Assembly (NCBI RefSeq): GCF_002848005.1
Contig: NZ_PKHX01000006.1
Span: 12,396-76,395 of the forward strand
Origin: Varibaculum cambriense
GTDB taxonomy: Bacteria; Actinomycetota; Actinomycetes; Actinomycetales; Actinomycetaceae
Length of the DNA: 64,000 nucleotides
Direction: 5' to 3'
Both the position numbers and the translations under genes were made by a program. Positions 8,556-17,577 of the stretch are shown piece after piece; within the stretch, counting starts at the first letter, position 1, and each line of letters opens with the position of its first letter. The notes under the pieces were generated by a model, which saw only the letters and a list, made by a program, of their open reading frames with translations, searched no databases and had not been told where the DNA came from.

Positions 8556-9313
8556 AGCTTGTATCCCCCTCCGATACGAATGGTTTCACCGGTCAGGTAG
8601 GAGGCATCGTCAGATACCAGGAACGCAACCAGATTGGCTACATCCTCTGGTTTTCCGGCACGCTTGAGGGACACCTTTGCGACTTGCTCTTCATAGAGGT
8701 TCTCGAATCCAGCACGTGAAGGAATTTCCTTAAGCTTGCAGGTCATATCCGTTTCAATAAAACCAGGAGCAATTGCATTGGCGGTCACATTCTTGAACCC
8801 CAGCTCCTTGGATATAGAGCGGGTTAGGGAGACAACGCCACCTTTTGCTGCCGCGTAGTTAGTTTGCCCCACGTTTCCTTGCCAAGATTCGGAGGCCACG
8901 TTACAAATGCGCCCATACTGGTTTTCACGCATATGGGCTCCTACCTTGCGACACAAGTAGAAAACGGCAGAAAGATCTACTGCGAGCACCACATCCCACA
9001 TGTCATCGGTCATCTTATGAAGCATGCCGTCACGGTTGATTCCGGCGTTATTTACCAGGATGTCAATCTTGCCCAGTTCCGCAATCACCTGCTCTATGGC
9101 GGCATCCACAGCTTCACGATCGGCAACATTCAATGCAATGGATCGTGACTTGCCTCCACACTGTTCAGCCACCACCTTGGCAGCCTCGCCATTAATATCT
9201 ACAACAACCACGGTGGCTCCGCGCTGCGCAAGTTTTAGCGCGATGCCTTTACCAATCCCCTGCGAGGCTCCGGTTACTACCGCAACCCTGCCGTTTAGCG
9301 ATATCGAATCCAT
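8552..9313 (-). CDS. Short-chain dehydrogenase/reductase (3-hydroxyacid/3-oxoacyl type)
   Basis: A 253-residue classical SDR. It shows the dinucleotide motif TGASQGIG (14-21), NNAG (about 88-91), and the catalytic Ser141, Tyr153 and Lys157 (YAAAK). It resembles FabG, PhaB and 3-hydroxybutyrate dehydrogenases, which interconvert 3-hydroxy and 3-oxo acyl groups with NAD(P)H. The start at 9313 is preceded by AAAGG; the frame is open further upstream but would overlap the regulator gene. It is the first enzyme gene after the LacI-type regulator, and its stop overlaps the CoA-transferase start. In this operon, oxidation of a 3-hydroxy acid to a 3-keto acid would feed the CoA-transferase and thiolase (inference). 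Confidence 0.9.
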   Translation of the reverse strand: MDSISLNGRVAVVTGASQGIGKGIALKLAQRGATVVVVDINGEAAKVVAEQCGGKSRSIALNVADREAVDAAIEQVIAELGKIDILVNNAGINRDGMLHKMTDDMWDVVLAVDLSAVFYLCRKVGAHMRENQYGRICNVASESWQGNVGQTNYAAAKGGVVSLTRSISKELGFKNVTANAIAPGFIETDMTCKLKEIPSRAGFENLYEEQVAKVSLKRAGKPEDVANLVAFLVSDDASYLTGETIRIGGGYKL

Positions 9314-9335
9314 TATTCTTATACCTTTCATTAGA

Positions 9336-10376
9336 TTAAATAGGTTGACAGCGGCAAGAATTGCCGATGTGTAGTTCATATGGACATACGATGTCCGTTT
9401 GCTTGACACGCTCGTTACGCATCAGGTTTTCTAGCTGCACCACAGCTTGATCCGCCATCGCACGAATTGGTTGCACGATAGTGGTAAGTGAAAATCCTGG
9501 CCATACCGCTGGGGTAACACCATCAAAACCTCCCACAGCGACGTCGTCAGGAACGCTAATACCATGAGCGTTAAAATCCTCTATTATTCCGAAAGCAATG
9601 GCATCTGAGCCACACAGAATTGCCTCTGGTAACCCACGTTTTAGCGAACGAAAATGTTTTGCGGCGTTATACCCGCCCCCAGTTCCCAGATCGGTACGCA
9701 CAATCCACTCGGTAGGGGTGGATAATCCGCTTTCGATTAGACCTTCAAGATACCCAACATGACGCTCGTTTGACGCCGAAGAGCTCCGGGGACCAATAGC
9801 CAGCGCTATCTTCTTATATCCGTGGCTCACCATATGTAGAGCCATATCTTTTGCCGCGTTCTTGTTATCTATTCCCACAAAAGCTGCACGCACTGTTGGC
9901 ATTTTGCGTGATACCTGCACATAAGGCAGGTTTGCATTGCGCAATAGGCGAGCTACCGAAGCATCACCATCTTGCGTTGCGGTAAGAATGATTCCATTAA
10001 CTCCATGCTGAGTCATGGTTTGCACAGTCGAGAGCAAATCTTTAGGACGGTCGCCGGTGTGTGCTAACAGCGTGTTTAGATTATGTGACCGAGCGACCTC
10101 TGCCACAGCAACGCCTAGCTCCTGGTAAAACGGGTTGGAAAGATCCGCAAGTACCAAACCTACCAACGAGGGGATAGTGTGCATATTTGTAGCACGTTCT
10201 GGTACTTCTATGCCGTAAGCACGTGCCAATTCGATTATTGACCGCCGGGTTTCATCAGAGATTCCGGGCTTCCCATTTAATGCATAGGAGACCGCTGCCT
10301 TCGACACTCCCAACACCTGGGCGATATCAGATGCCGATCCGCGGGTAGGCCTACTACGGTTCTCATTAACCCTCAT
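9336..10376 (-). CDS. LacI-family transcriptional regulator
   Basis: A 346-residue regulator. The N-terminal helix-turn-helix is SASDIAQVLGVSKAAVSYAL followed by NGKPGIS, and a periplasmic-binding-protein-like sensor domain fills the rest (LVGLVLADLSNPFYQELG, ICGSDAIAFG-like LCGSDAIAFG). I chose the start at 10376 because AGGAGA lies just upstream; an in-frame extension to 10448 lacks that support. It heads the catabolic operon, 22 bp before the SDR gene, and would be expected to repress it until an inducer binds. No clear LacI-type operator with good symmetry was recognised in the 500 bp upstream. The inducer is presumably the imported organic acid. Confidence 0.9.
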   Translation of the reverse strand: MRVNENRSRPTRGSASDIAQVLGVSKAAVSYALNGKPGISDETRRSIIELARAYGIEVPERATNMHTIPSLVGLVLADLSNPFYQELGVAVAEVARSHNLNTLLAHTGDRPKDLLSTVQTMTQHGVNGIILTATQDGDASVARLLRNANLPYVQVSRKMPTVRAAFVGIDNKNAAKDMALHMVSHGYKKIALAIGPRSSSASNERHVGYLEGLIESGLSTPTEWIVRTDLGTGGGYNAAKHFRSLKRGLPEAILCGSDAIAFGIIEDFNAHGISVPDDVAVGGFDGVTPAVWPGFSLTTIVQPIRAMADQAVVQLENLMRNERVKQTDIVCPYELHIGNSCRCQPI

Positions 10377-10880
10377 GCATTTCTCCTTGTAACGCCCAAG
10401 GCTCGCTTCTTTGCTGAGACCTTTTTGGACGCTTATGCTCATAATCACATCAGGACTGGGAGTTAAGCAACGTTAAGTTGTAGAGTTTATTTTTTACGTT
10501 TCTGCTGTTTAACCCAATTTTTACCGCGTAGGAGACCGAAGCTTTTTAAAATCGAGCAATAATCGCCAACGCCCGTAAGCTACGATTTATCCCAAACAAT
10601 CTTCAAAAATGAATATTCTCCGATGCTGATATAAGCACCACGACCTTAACGCCTTCTAAGTCACCATGAGTGATTATCGCTATCCGCCGCTCTTATGCAT
10701 ATGAATCATTCTTGCTGCGCTACCTCTCCCACTCGACTGAATAATGAGAAATGGCTAGGGTACACACACAGGTACATCTTCAAGACCGAAAATAAGCCTT
10801 CCCGATAATAGGGTTCTTCCCCCTTAATGGGGAAAATACCAGGATCACATCCTAACTGCGCGGTAATAATCATTCTCGCG
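10377..10880. other. Gene-free region upstream of the lacI-type gene
   Basis: About 500 bp between the regulator start and the tRNA gene. It must contain the operon promoter on the minus strand. Seen here are an AACGTT core at about 10469-10474 without good flanking symmetry, a GAATATTC palindrome near 10612, and a TTCCCC/GGGGAA hairpin near 10817-10834 that may end the tRNA transcript. No convincing open reading frame. Confidence 0.45.
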
Positions 10881-10956
10881 TGGAGCCGACTATCGGACTC
10901 GAACCGATGACCTGCTGTTTACAAGACAGCTGCTCTACCAACTGAGCTAAGTCGGC
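10881..10956 (-). tRNA. tRNA-Thr (anticodon TGT)
   Basis: The minus strand folds as a standard cloverleaf: acceptor GCCGACT pairing AGTCGGC, D arm GCTC...GAGC, anticodon stem GCTGT/ACAGC with loop CTTGTAA, giving anticodon UGU, and a T arm ATCGG-TTCGAGT-CCGAT. The discriminator base is T and CCA is encoded at 10881-10883. It reads ACA codons (and other ACN codons by wobble). Two small palindromes lie on its 5' side (10959-10973 and about 10984-11003) and may be processing sites. Confidence 0.97.
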
Positions 10957-11232
10957 GGGTACGCAATGCGTACAGAGGGCGCGGTGCGTGTGTAATGCAC
11001 GCGACCCTCACGAAACCTGCGCGTTGGGTAGGTATCCCGTACCCGCAGCACTCGCCTCGCGTCCTCAAAATGAAGACGCCCTTTAGTTTGTCACGGCTTT
11101 AGCAAATGAACAAAACCGCAGCTAGTTGCAACCCGATCTCCCGGATTTCTTCGGCGATTAAGACCCACCTAGTCCACCCCGAGTTACTGTTGACTGACCC
11201 TAATCCCCGTTCAGCCACCAGCCCCAGACCTA

Positions 11233-12138
11233 TTACTTCCCCAGCAACACGTCCTCGTTAAAACTTCCGTCCTGGTTAATCGGGTTTTCAACCAACTTCC
11301 CATTGGAGGCAAACATCGGGGTGCCGACCTGCTGGGTTTGCTTACCCGCAGCCTCCGCCCACTGCTTTTGCCACTTCTCCAACAGCGCCGATTGGGGTTC
11401 TGCCTTAAAGGAGTTAATGATCTCCTCTTTAATCCCAACCTTCTTGGCAACCTCCTTGATTTTTTCTAGCGACTTCGCCGGATCGGTCATAATCGTGGAG
11501 TTACCCTGATCCTTCCAGCCCGCGTCCTCACCCTTGGCGAACATCACTCCATATCCGGCATCAATCAACGCCTGGTGGAAAGCCAGCGTCTTCTCCGGCT
11601 GACCTGCTGCTACCTGCATAGAAGCATTCCCGGCGATGATCGTCCACGGCAGGGCGTGAGTAGCCACCGGATGCAGCACCAGATTAGCTTTACCATCTTT
11701 AGCAAAAGCCAAGACTTTATCCCCCAGCTTGTGCTCTAGATTCAAACAAGCGGGGCAGCCATAGGAATACCACATCTCAATCGTGGGCACCCCCGAGGTA
11801 GCCTGGTAAACACCCTTTTGACCAACTAAAATCCCTTGCGCCGCATCAACGGCTTCCTGACCGGACAGGGCAGCGATTTTTTCTGGGCGCTGACCGGAAA
11901 GCACATCCCCACTAGGTTTGTCATTTCCGCTCTGAGCAACCAGGTATCCGGCGAGGGCGACCGCCGCCACCACCAGCACCGCAACTATCGCGATTATCGC
12001 GCGATTACGAGTCTGCTTGCGCCGCGCCGCTTCCCGCTGCGCCTCTACCTGTTTCCAAACTTTTTGTTGGCGATTTTTTTCATTTTTCGCCGAGCTTTTA
12101 CCCTTAGCGGCCTGCATCTTACCTTTTTTCTGTGCCAT
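11233..12138 (-). CDS. Membrane-anchored DsbA-family thiol-disulfide oxidoreductase
   Basis: A 301-residue protein: a very basic cytoplasmic N-terminus (residues 1-46), one transmembrane helix (about 47-67), then an extracytoplasmic thioredoxin-fold domain with active site C128-P-A-C131 in MWYSYGCPACL and the cis-proline loop QVGTPMF. It belongs with actinobacterial DsbA-like oxidoreductases that introduce disulfides into exported proteins. The start at 12138 (MAQKKGK) is chosen for the GGGAGAG site; the frame is open further upstream. It is next to a Ser/Thr kinase gene (120 bp), not obviously an operon partner. The window also encodes a pilin and an adhesin with paired cysteines, which are plausible substrates (inference). 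No VKOR/DsbB partner gene is adjacent. Confidence 0.85.
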   Translation of the reverse strand: MAQKKGKMQAAKGKSSAKNEKNRQQKVWKQVEAQREAARRKQTRNRAIIAIVAVLVVAAVALAGYLVAQSGNDKPSGDVLSGQRPEKIAALSGQEAVDAAQGILVGQKGVYQATSGVPTIEMWYSYGCPACLNLEHKLGDKVLAFAKDGKANLVLHPVATHALPWTIIAGNASMQVAAGQPEKTLAFHQALIDAGYGVMFAKGEDAGWKDQGNSTIMTDPAKSLEKIKEVAKKVGIKEEIINSFKAEPQSALLEKWQKQWAEAAGKQTQQVGTPMFASNGKLVENPINQDGSFNEDVLLGK

Positions 12139-12257
12139 GACTCTCCCGCTATTACTTTCCTGCGACTTTCTTAATTTGCTTGCTTTAAGCATAGATGAGG
12201 ACGCGCCCGGCTCCCACTTCATCCGGGATTCTCACCAGTAAAAGTTGCAAACTTCTC

Positions 12258-14006
12258 CTACCAGTACCCGCCTACTACCAGATATTGCGCGCCCACCCCG
12301 GCGGCCAGCGCCACCAAACACCAGAAGAAACGCGCCCCGGCTCCCCCTAACAAGCGCACTAGGGAGCCAAATCCTACGCGGAAAGCCCGGGAACAAAAAG
12401 CAACAATCATCCCCAGCAGGGAATACCCCAAGTACAAAAATGCTCTATAAACTTCCGGTCGCTCCCGTAATCCTTCCGGCAAAACCGGGTAGGCGGCATT
12501 CACTAGCGGCTGGTAACCGAAGCGCCCTAGCAGTATCACCCCTAGCCCTACCAGCACGGTCACCACTACTGCTCCGATTAACGGCGCGAGCAGAGGTTGG
12601 GCTCGCAGGGCCGCCCGGGGAGGTTTCAGCAGCCCCGAGGCCAGCTGGGCATCCCGCAGGCGCGCCCTAAACACCCCGAAAAACGCGGAAATCGCCACCA
12701 GCAGCATGAACACTACCGCATACAGATCCGGATCCGCTACCATTTGGGGATCATTTTGGTAAAGGAATGCCCCCACCCCGAAACACAAGGCCAGCATCAA
12801 CAGTAAGCAGGACAGCCAAGCCTGCGGCAGTTTTTGGGGAAGATAACGCGGCTGCCATTGCGCGCCTGCCGCTGCTAGCTGCTCCGCCTGTCCGCTGCCG
12901 AGCCCGCCCAATGGCGAGGCCCCCTGCGGCTGATTCATACTGGCACCGCTAGGGGTGGGCAAATAACCACCATTTGCTTCCCGGATGCTATTTGCTTCGC
13001 TGCTAATCACCGGAGCCGCAGGGGGATAACGCCGGGTTTCCTGGCGGGGTGGAACCACTCCCAGATTTGCATCTTGGCTCCGGTCTTCTTGATTGAGATG
13101 CGGAGAAAAACTAGGAGGAAGCGCCCCGGATCCAGAAACAGCGGCCGCTGATACTCCTTCTGTTCCTAAGGTATCCCCCGCCGCTAAACCGGCAGACAAA
13201 TAAGGGGTGGGATCTTTACCCTCGTTTACCGCTTGCAATGCCGCTATCAGTTCTTGGGGGGAGGGTCTACGCGCCGGATCCACCTGGAAACCAGCCGCAA
13301 AAACCCGTTGCCAGGAATCGGGTAATCCCGATAGGTCGGGATTACCAGTGGTAATCCTCCCCAGTACCACTTCCACGGGGCCCGACCCAAAGGGCGGATG
13401 TCCACTGGCGCAATAAAGTAATACACACAGCCAAGCCCACCAGTCATCACGCTCCCGCGCATCCTCGCCGTGGATAAGCTGCGGGGAAATATAGCCGGGA
13501 GTCCCGGTAACCAGGCCGGTGGCAGTCAAACGTTCAGCGCCGGGAGTTTGAGAAATCCCAAAGTCAATCAACACGGGTCCTTGTTTGGCGATCATGATAT
13601 TAGCGGGTTTGATATCGCGATGCACTACCCCGGCGCGATGCAACTCCCCCAAAATTTTTGCGAGCCATTGTGCCAAGTCAATCAAGTCTGGCAAATCCCA
13701 AGTGCCATTGGCGCTCACGTCCTCGGCAATAGTTACTCCCCGAATTAGTTCCATAGCCACATACGGGGTTTGCCCGGCGGTGTTTACCTCAAAAACTTTC
13801 GCCACCCCGGAGGAGCTGACTCGGTTAATCGCATCTGCCTCCCGTTGCAGACGCTTGCGAGCATTGGGGTCATTAGCAATCTGCGGATGCAAGAACTTCA
13901 GCGCTACCTCGCGGCCAGTGGGGGATTCAGCTTGATAAACTGAAGCCATCCCTCCTGCACCCAAGGCCTTAAGTACCTTGTATCCGCCGATTTCCTGCTC
14001 GAGCAC
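12258..14006 (-). CDS. Ser/Thr protein kinase with C-terminal multi-pass membrane domain
   Basis: A 582-residue Hanks-type kinase. Catalytic features: glycine loop GAGGMASVY (16-24), Lys37 in VALKFLH, Glu56 of helix C, catalytic loop HRDIKPAN (129-136), DFG (148-150), and the activation segment GTPGYISPQ. The usual APE glutamate appears as Gln (SPQ). A Gly/Ser/Pro-rich linker (about 270-385) leads to about five hydrophobic segments at the C-terminus instead of the PASTA domains of PknB. It is divergent from the DUF4032 gene, sharing a 110-bp promoter region. Substrates are unknown; it may sense a membrane-associated signal. Kinase identity is secure, physiological role not. Confidence 0.9.
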   Translation of the reverse strand: MLEQEIGGYKVLKALGAGGMASVYQAESPTGREVALKFLHPQIANDPNARKRLQREADAINRVSSSGVAKVFEVNTAGQTPYVAMELIRGVTIAEDVSANGTWDLPDLIDLAQWLAKILGELHRAGVVHRDIKPANIMIAKQGPVLIDFGISQTPGAERLTATGLVTGTPGYISPQLIHGEDARERDDWWAWLCVLLYCASGHPPFGSGPVEVVLGRITTGNPDLSGLPDSWQRVFAAGFQVDPARRPSPQELIAALQAVNEGKDPTPYLSAGLAAGDTLGTEGVSAAAVSGSGALPPSFSPHLNQEDRSQDANLGVVPPRQETRRYPPAAPVISSEANSIREANGGYLPTPSGASMNQPQGASPLGGLGSGQAEQLAAAGAQWQPRYLPQKLPQAWLSCLLLMLALCFGVGAFLYQNDPQMVADPDLYAVVFMLLVAISAFFGVFRARLRDAQLASGLLKPPRAALRAQPLLAPLIGAVVVTVLVGLGVILLGRFGYQPLVNAAYPVLPEGLRERPEVYRAFLYLGYSLLGMIVAFCSRAFRVGFGSLVRLLGGAGARFFWCLVALAAGVGAQYLVVGGYW

Positions 14007-14117
14007 TGTCTCCCTAACTGTTTTTTAACTCTCTTTATCTGAGTTTAGCTAAATGCGTTCGCACTTTCCCAACCCCCTATGCCAGAATTGTCTTAGCAAT
14101 TGCAACGAGGAGGAAAT

Positions 14118-15398
14118 TTGCCAAACAAGCACAAAATTCGGGTTACCACCTCTGGTACTTCCTCCTTCTATTCTTTAGTTCCTACTCTCCCCTGGTCAAT
14201 ACCTTTAGAGGATTGGCCCAATGAGCTCCTAGCTGCCCTTCCGCAGGGAATCTCCCGCCACGTGGTGCGTTTCATTAAGGCGGGGGGCGCAATTTTTGCG
14301 GTAAAAGAGATCTCCGAACAGGACGCGCTGCATGAATACCAAATGCTGCGCCAACTGCAAAGTAAGGAACTGCCTACCGTATCCGTGGCCGCGGTGGTGG
14401 CGGGAAGAGTCGATGAAAACGGCGAGGAACTACCGGCCGCCCTCGTCACCCACCACCTGCAGTATTCTCTGCCCTATCGGGTGCTACTTTCCAAGCATCT
14501 ATCTCCAGACAACCTCAATCGGGTGCTTGATTCCCTAGTTGCCCTGCTGGTTCACCTGCATCTCAACGGTTTTTACTGGGGAGATGTTTCCCTGTCTAAT
14601 ACCCTTTTCCGCCGTGACGCCGGCACCTATGCCGCCTACCTGGTAGATGCGGAAACCGGACGCTTTTATGACAATATTTCCGACCGTTCCCGCGAATATG
14701 ACGTTTCTTTAGGCGCCATGAATATCATCGGGGAACTGATGGATTTGCAAGCCGGAGGCCTGGTAGATGAAGATTTTGACGCCACTATCGTCGGTGACTA
14801 CCTGGAGAAACGTTACCACGACCTCTGGAATGATTTAACCGGAGCCGAACGTATCCCGGCCGATGAGATTTGGCGAGTAGGAGCGCGTGCCGAGCGGCTC
14901 GGGCAACTCGGGTTCGATATCGGTCAGGTAGAAATCGAAAGCGACGAGGACGGAGATTTTCTAAGCTTCGCGCCGCGAGTAGTCGAGGCCGGGCATTTCC
15001 AGCGGCGAGTAAAAGATTTAACCGGTCTGGAAGTTCAAGAAGAACAAGCCAAACGGATCTACACCGATATTTTGACCTATCAACGCCGCAAGAAAATGGA
15101 GAAGCTACCGCTGCGTATAGTGGCAAACACCTGGCTAGAACGGGTTTACCTGCCCACTATTAACGCCATTCCCGATGATTTACGCTCAAAACTAGAGCCG
15201 GCGCAGATCTTCCATGAGGTGTTGGAACATCGCTGGTTTATGTCCGAAAAAGCGGGGCATCATATCCATACCCGCAAAGCGGTTAAAGACTATATCCGCA
15301 CCCAACTGGCAGTCCGCCCCGATGAACAGGTGGTGCTACCTATGCCTTTGACGGCGATGGCGGATACTTCCGATTATTTGGATCTAAAGGAGCTCTAG
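14118..15398 (+). CDS. DUF4032-family protein with kinase-like motifs
   Basis: A 426-residue protein of the actinobacterial DUF4032 type. The middle (about 150-185) contains GFYWGDVSLSNTLF followed by YLVDAETGRF, resembling the catalytic-loop Asp...Asn and the metal-binding Asp of protein-kinase-like folds such as InaA/LPS kinases, and an upstream FAVKEIS could supply the lysine. I chose the TTG at 14118 as start because a consensus AGGAGG (14108-14113) sits 4 bp before it; the frame is open to 14100 but lacks a site. It diverges from the Ser/Thr kinase gene and converges with the two-component operon. No experimental function is known to me for this family; the kinase-like reading is inference from motifs. 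Confidence 0.7.
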   Translation: MPNKHKIRVTTSGTSSFYSLVPTLPWSIPLEDWPNELLAALPQGISRHVVRFIKAGGAIFAVKEISEQDALHEYQMLRQLQSKELPTVSVAAVVAGRVDENGEELPAALVTHHLQYSLPYRVLLSKHLSPDNLNRVLDSLVALLVHLHLNGFYWGDVSLSNTLFRRDAGTYAAYLVDAETGRFYDNISDRSREYDVSLGAMNIIGELMDLQAGGLVDEDFDATIVGDYLEKRYHDLWNDLTGAERIPADEIWRVGARAERLGQLGFDIGQVEIESDEDGDFLSFAPRVVEAGHFQRRVKDLTGLEVQEEQAKRIYTDILTYQRRKKMEKLPLRIVANTWLERVYLPTINAIPDDLRSKLEPAQIFHEVLEHRWFMSEKAGHHIHTRKAVKDYIRTQLAVRPDEQVVLPMPLTAMADTSDYLDLKEL

Positions 15399-15507
15399 CC
15401 AGCAAGATTAAGCCGCGCACCCCGAGCATTTATTGCGGTAGCAAATATTCAAGCCATACCCGCGCTCGGAGTTTGGTTAATGGTTCCCAAGCGCCAACGA
15501 TATTACC

Positions 15508-16830
15508 TTATTGGCGTCCGTGGCGGCGTCCTACCACCACTAATCCTCCCTGCGGCAAGAGCCGATCCGGAGACATAGATTCGGAAACCGCTGAGAGGGA
15601 AATCGTGAATACTACCGGTTTGCGACTGGTGAGCTCGATGCGTCCCCCATCTGCCTCAATGAGATCTTTCGCGAGTGCCAGTCCGATGCCACTGGAGCCA
15701 TGACCGCTAACCCCGCGCCGGAAAATATGAGGAGCTAGTTCCTCACTCACGCCCTCGCCCTCGTCGGTAACTTCCACAAATATGGAGCGGCTAGAAACCC
15801 CTTTACGAGTAGAAACCGTGACCGTGCCCGCCCCATATTTCAAGGAGTTCTCCACTAAAGTGGCGATTGCCTGCGATAGCGAAGAGGGAGTGGCTAGCGG
15901 CAAGCGATCGGTTACCTGGTTTTTAAAAACAATTTCCCGGCCTTCCGCCGCAAACTGCGCCGCCCACTCATTCTTTTGCTGACGGAAAATATCATCTATC
16001 TTCACCGCCTGGGTATTGCCATGATTGGCTTGCGCGGCGCGTTTCTTTAAGTCCTCTACCACTTGGGTGATTCGTTCTACCTGCTCTAGACAGGCCTCGG
16101 CTTCACTGCGTACTTCCTGGTCATCGGTGAGGTATTCGATTTCTTCAATCCGCATGGACAGGGCGGTAAGGGGGGTGCGCAACTGGTGCGTAACATCTGA
16201 AGCAAATTGGCGTTCTTTGGCGATCCGGCCAATAATCCGTTCCCCGGATCGGGAAAGTTCCTCGCTGACCAGATCGATTTCTTCAATCCCGGTAGGTTGG
16301 ATGCGGGCTTGGACTACCCCCGACCCCACTTGCTCAGCCTGGGCAGAAAGATAGATAAGAGGTGCCGCCAAGCGTCGGGAACCGTGAAAAGCGAAGGCGG
16401 TACCCGCCCCCAGGGCGACTGCTCCGCAGATTAGCACAGCACAGACCGCTCCCACCGCTGACCAAATCACCGGCACCGCCGAGGAACGCAAAGACACATA
16501 GAGACCGCCGGCACTGCGCGCATGGGAATACAGTTGCCAGTTAGCATCTACCGCGCCCGCGTGATAGATCCGTTTTTCCCGTTGATCGATATTGATCTCT
16601 GATTCGGGCGCATAAACCCGCTGCCAGTTGGACACCGCTTGCTGGGTACGTTCCAGGTCGCGGGTGCCAATCTGATCCAGGTAGCGAGAAAGATTAACCG
16701 TAAGTTGATCTTGACTAGTCTGGCTAGACTGCCACACGTAAGCGGGCGCTAGAATCGCCAGCGGCAACCCCAGTAGGGTCAGGGAAACCAGAACCGACTG
16801 GAAAACCATTAACAGCGCACGCCGGCGCAT
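15508..16830 (-). CDS. Sensor histidine kinase
   Basis: A 440-residue two-helix membrane sensor. Transmembrane segments at about 9-33 and 119-148 enclose an ~85-residue extracytoplasmic domain. A HAMP-like region follows, then the dimerisation/phosphoacceptor box FASDVTHQLRTPLTAL with His215, and an ATPase domain with N box LVENSLKYG, G1 DEGEGVSEE and G2 GSSGIGLALAKDL. It would autophosphorylate and pass phosphate to the response regulator encoded 6 bp upstream. The extracytoplasmic domain shows no recognisable fold, so the stimulus is unknown. Converges on the DUF4032 gene about 110 bp away. Confidence 0.92.
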   Translation of the reverse strand: MRRRALLMVFQSVLVSLTLLGLPLAILAPAYVWQSSQTSQDQLTVNLSRYLDQIGTRDLERTQQAVSNWQRVYAPESEINIDQREKRIYHAGAVDANWQLYSHARSAGGLYVSLRSSAVPVIWSAVGAVCAVLICGAVALGAGTAFAFHGSRRLAAPLIYLSAQAEQVGSGVVQARIQPTGIEEIDLVSEELSRSGERIIGRIAKERQFASDVTHQLRTPLTALSMRIEEIEYLTDDQEVRSEAEACLEQVERITQVVEDLKKRAAQANHGNTQAVKIDDIFRQQKNEWAAQFAAEGREIVFKNQVTDRLPLATPSSLSQAIATLVENSLKYGAGTVTVSTRKGVSSRSIFVEVTDEGEGVSEELAPHIFRRGVSGHGSSGIGLALAKDLIEADGGRIELTSRKPVVFTISLSAVSESMSPDRLLPQGGLVVVGRRHGRQ

Positions 16831-16836
16831 GACAGA

Positions 16837-17517
16837 CTACTTTCGTTCAGTCTCGAAACGGAAGCCCATTCCCCGCACCGTCGAAATGTAATAGGGGTAG
16901 GCGGCGTCATCACCCAGTTTGCGGCGCAACCAGGAGATATGCATATCGAGGGTCTTGGTAGAACCAGCCGGATCTGAACCCCATACTTCCTGCATAATCA
17001 CTTGCCGCGGCACCACGTTACCGGCTTCCTTAATCAGGATCCGCAACAGATCGAACTCTTTGGCGGTTAGCTGCAGTTCCCGCCCATTTTGGAAGGCGCG
17101 GTGAGCGGAAACATCGATCTTAATATCTTGTGCCTCGAGAGTATCGTCCTGGAAGTCACTTCCCGCGCGACGCAGCAGGGCGCGCACCCTGGCCAGTAAC
17201 TCCGCCAAACGGAAGGGCTTGGTTACGTAATCGTCAGCACCCGCGTCTAAGCCCACTACCATGTCGACTTCGTCAGTGCGGGCAGTCAGCACCAGGATCG
17301 GTACCGATGATCCCTGGGAGCGAATCTCCCGAGCCACATCTAAACCATCCATATCGGGCAGACCCAGATCCAAAACCACCAGATCGGCTCCTAAAATATC
17401 GCCGAGGGCTCCCCGGCCGGTGCCGTGGGCGCGCACTTCGTAGCCTTCTCGTCCGAGGGCGCGTGCCAAAGGTTCGGAGATTGCCGGGTCATCTTCAACA
17501 AGTAAAACTGTAGTCAT
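16837..17517 (-). CDS. OmpR/PhoB-family response regulator
   Basis: A 226-residue regulator. The receiver domain (1-120) has the acidic pair ED9-D10 region, phosphoacceptor Asp50 in VVLDLGLPDMDG, the switch Thr in VLTART and the Lys of DDYVTKPF. The C-terminal winged helix (about 130-222) includes LTAKEFDLLRIL and TLDMHISWLRRKLG, typical of OmpR/PhoB DNA binding. It is transcribed 6 bp ahead of its histidine kinase, so the two form a canonical two-component pair. Targets are unknown; an extracytoplasmic stress or envelope role is common for this class but not shown here. Confidence 0.94.
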   Translation of the reverse strand: MTTVLLVEDDPAISEPLARALGREGYEVRAHGTGRGALGDILGADLVVLDLGLPDMDGLDVAREIRSQGSSVPILVLTARTDEVDMVVGLDAGADDYVTKPFRLAELLARVRALLRRAGSDFQDDTLEAQDIKIDVSAHRAFQNGRELQLTAKEFDLLRILIKEAGNVVPRQVIMQEVWGSDPAGSTKTLDMHISWLRRKLGDDAAYPYYISTVRGMGFRFETERK

Positions 17518-17577
17518 ATTCCCATGCTAATCTAAAAAAAACTTTGTCGCCACTACAGCGAACTGAAAATAGCTTTA

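Noticed and set aside
10461-10480. LacI-type operator around AACGTT
   Set aside because: Symmetry extends only three bases from the centre, too weak to call.
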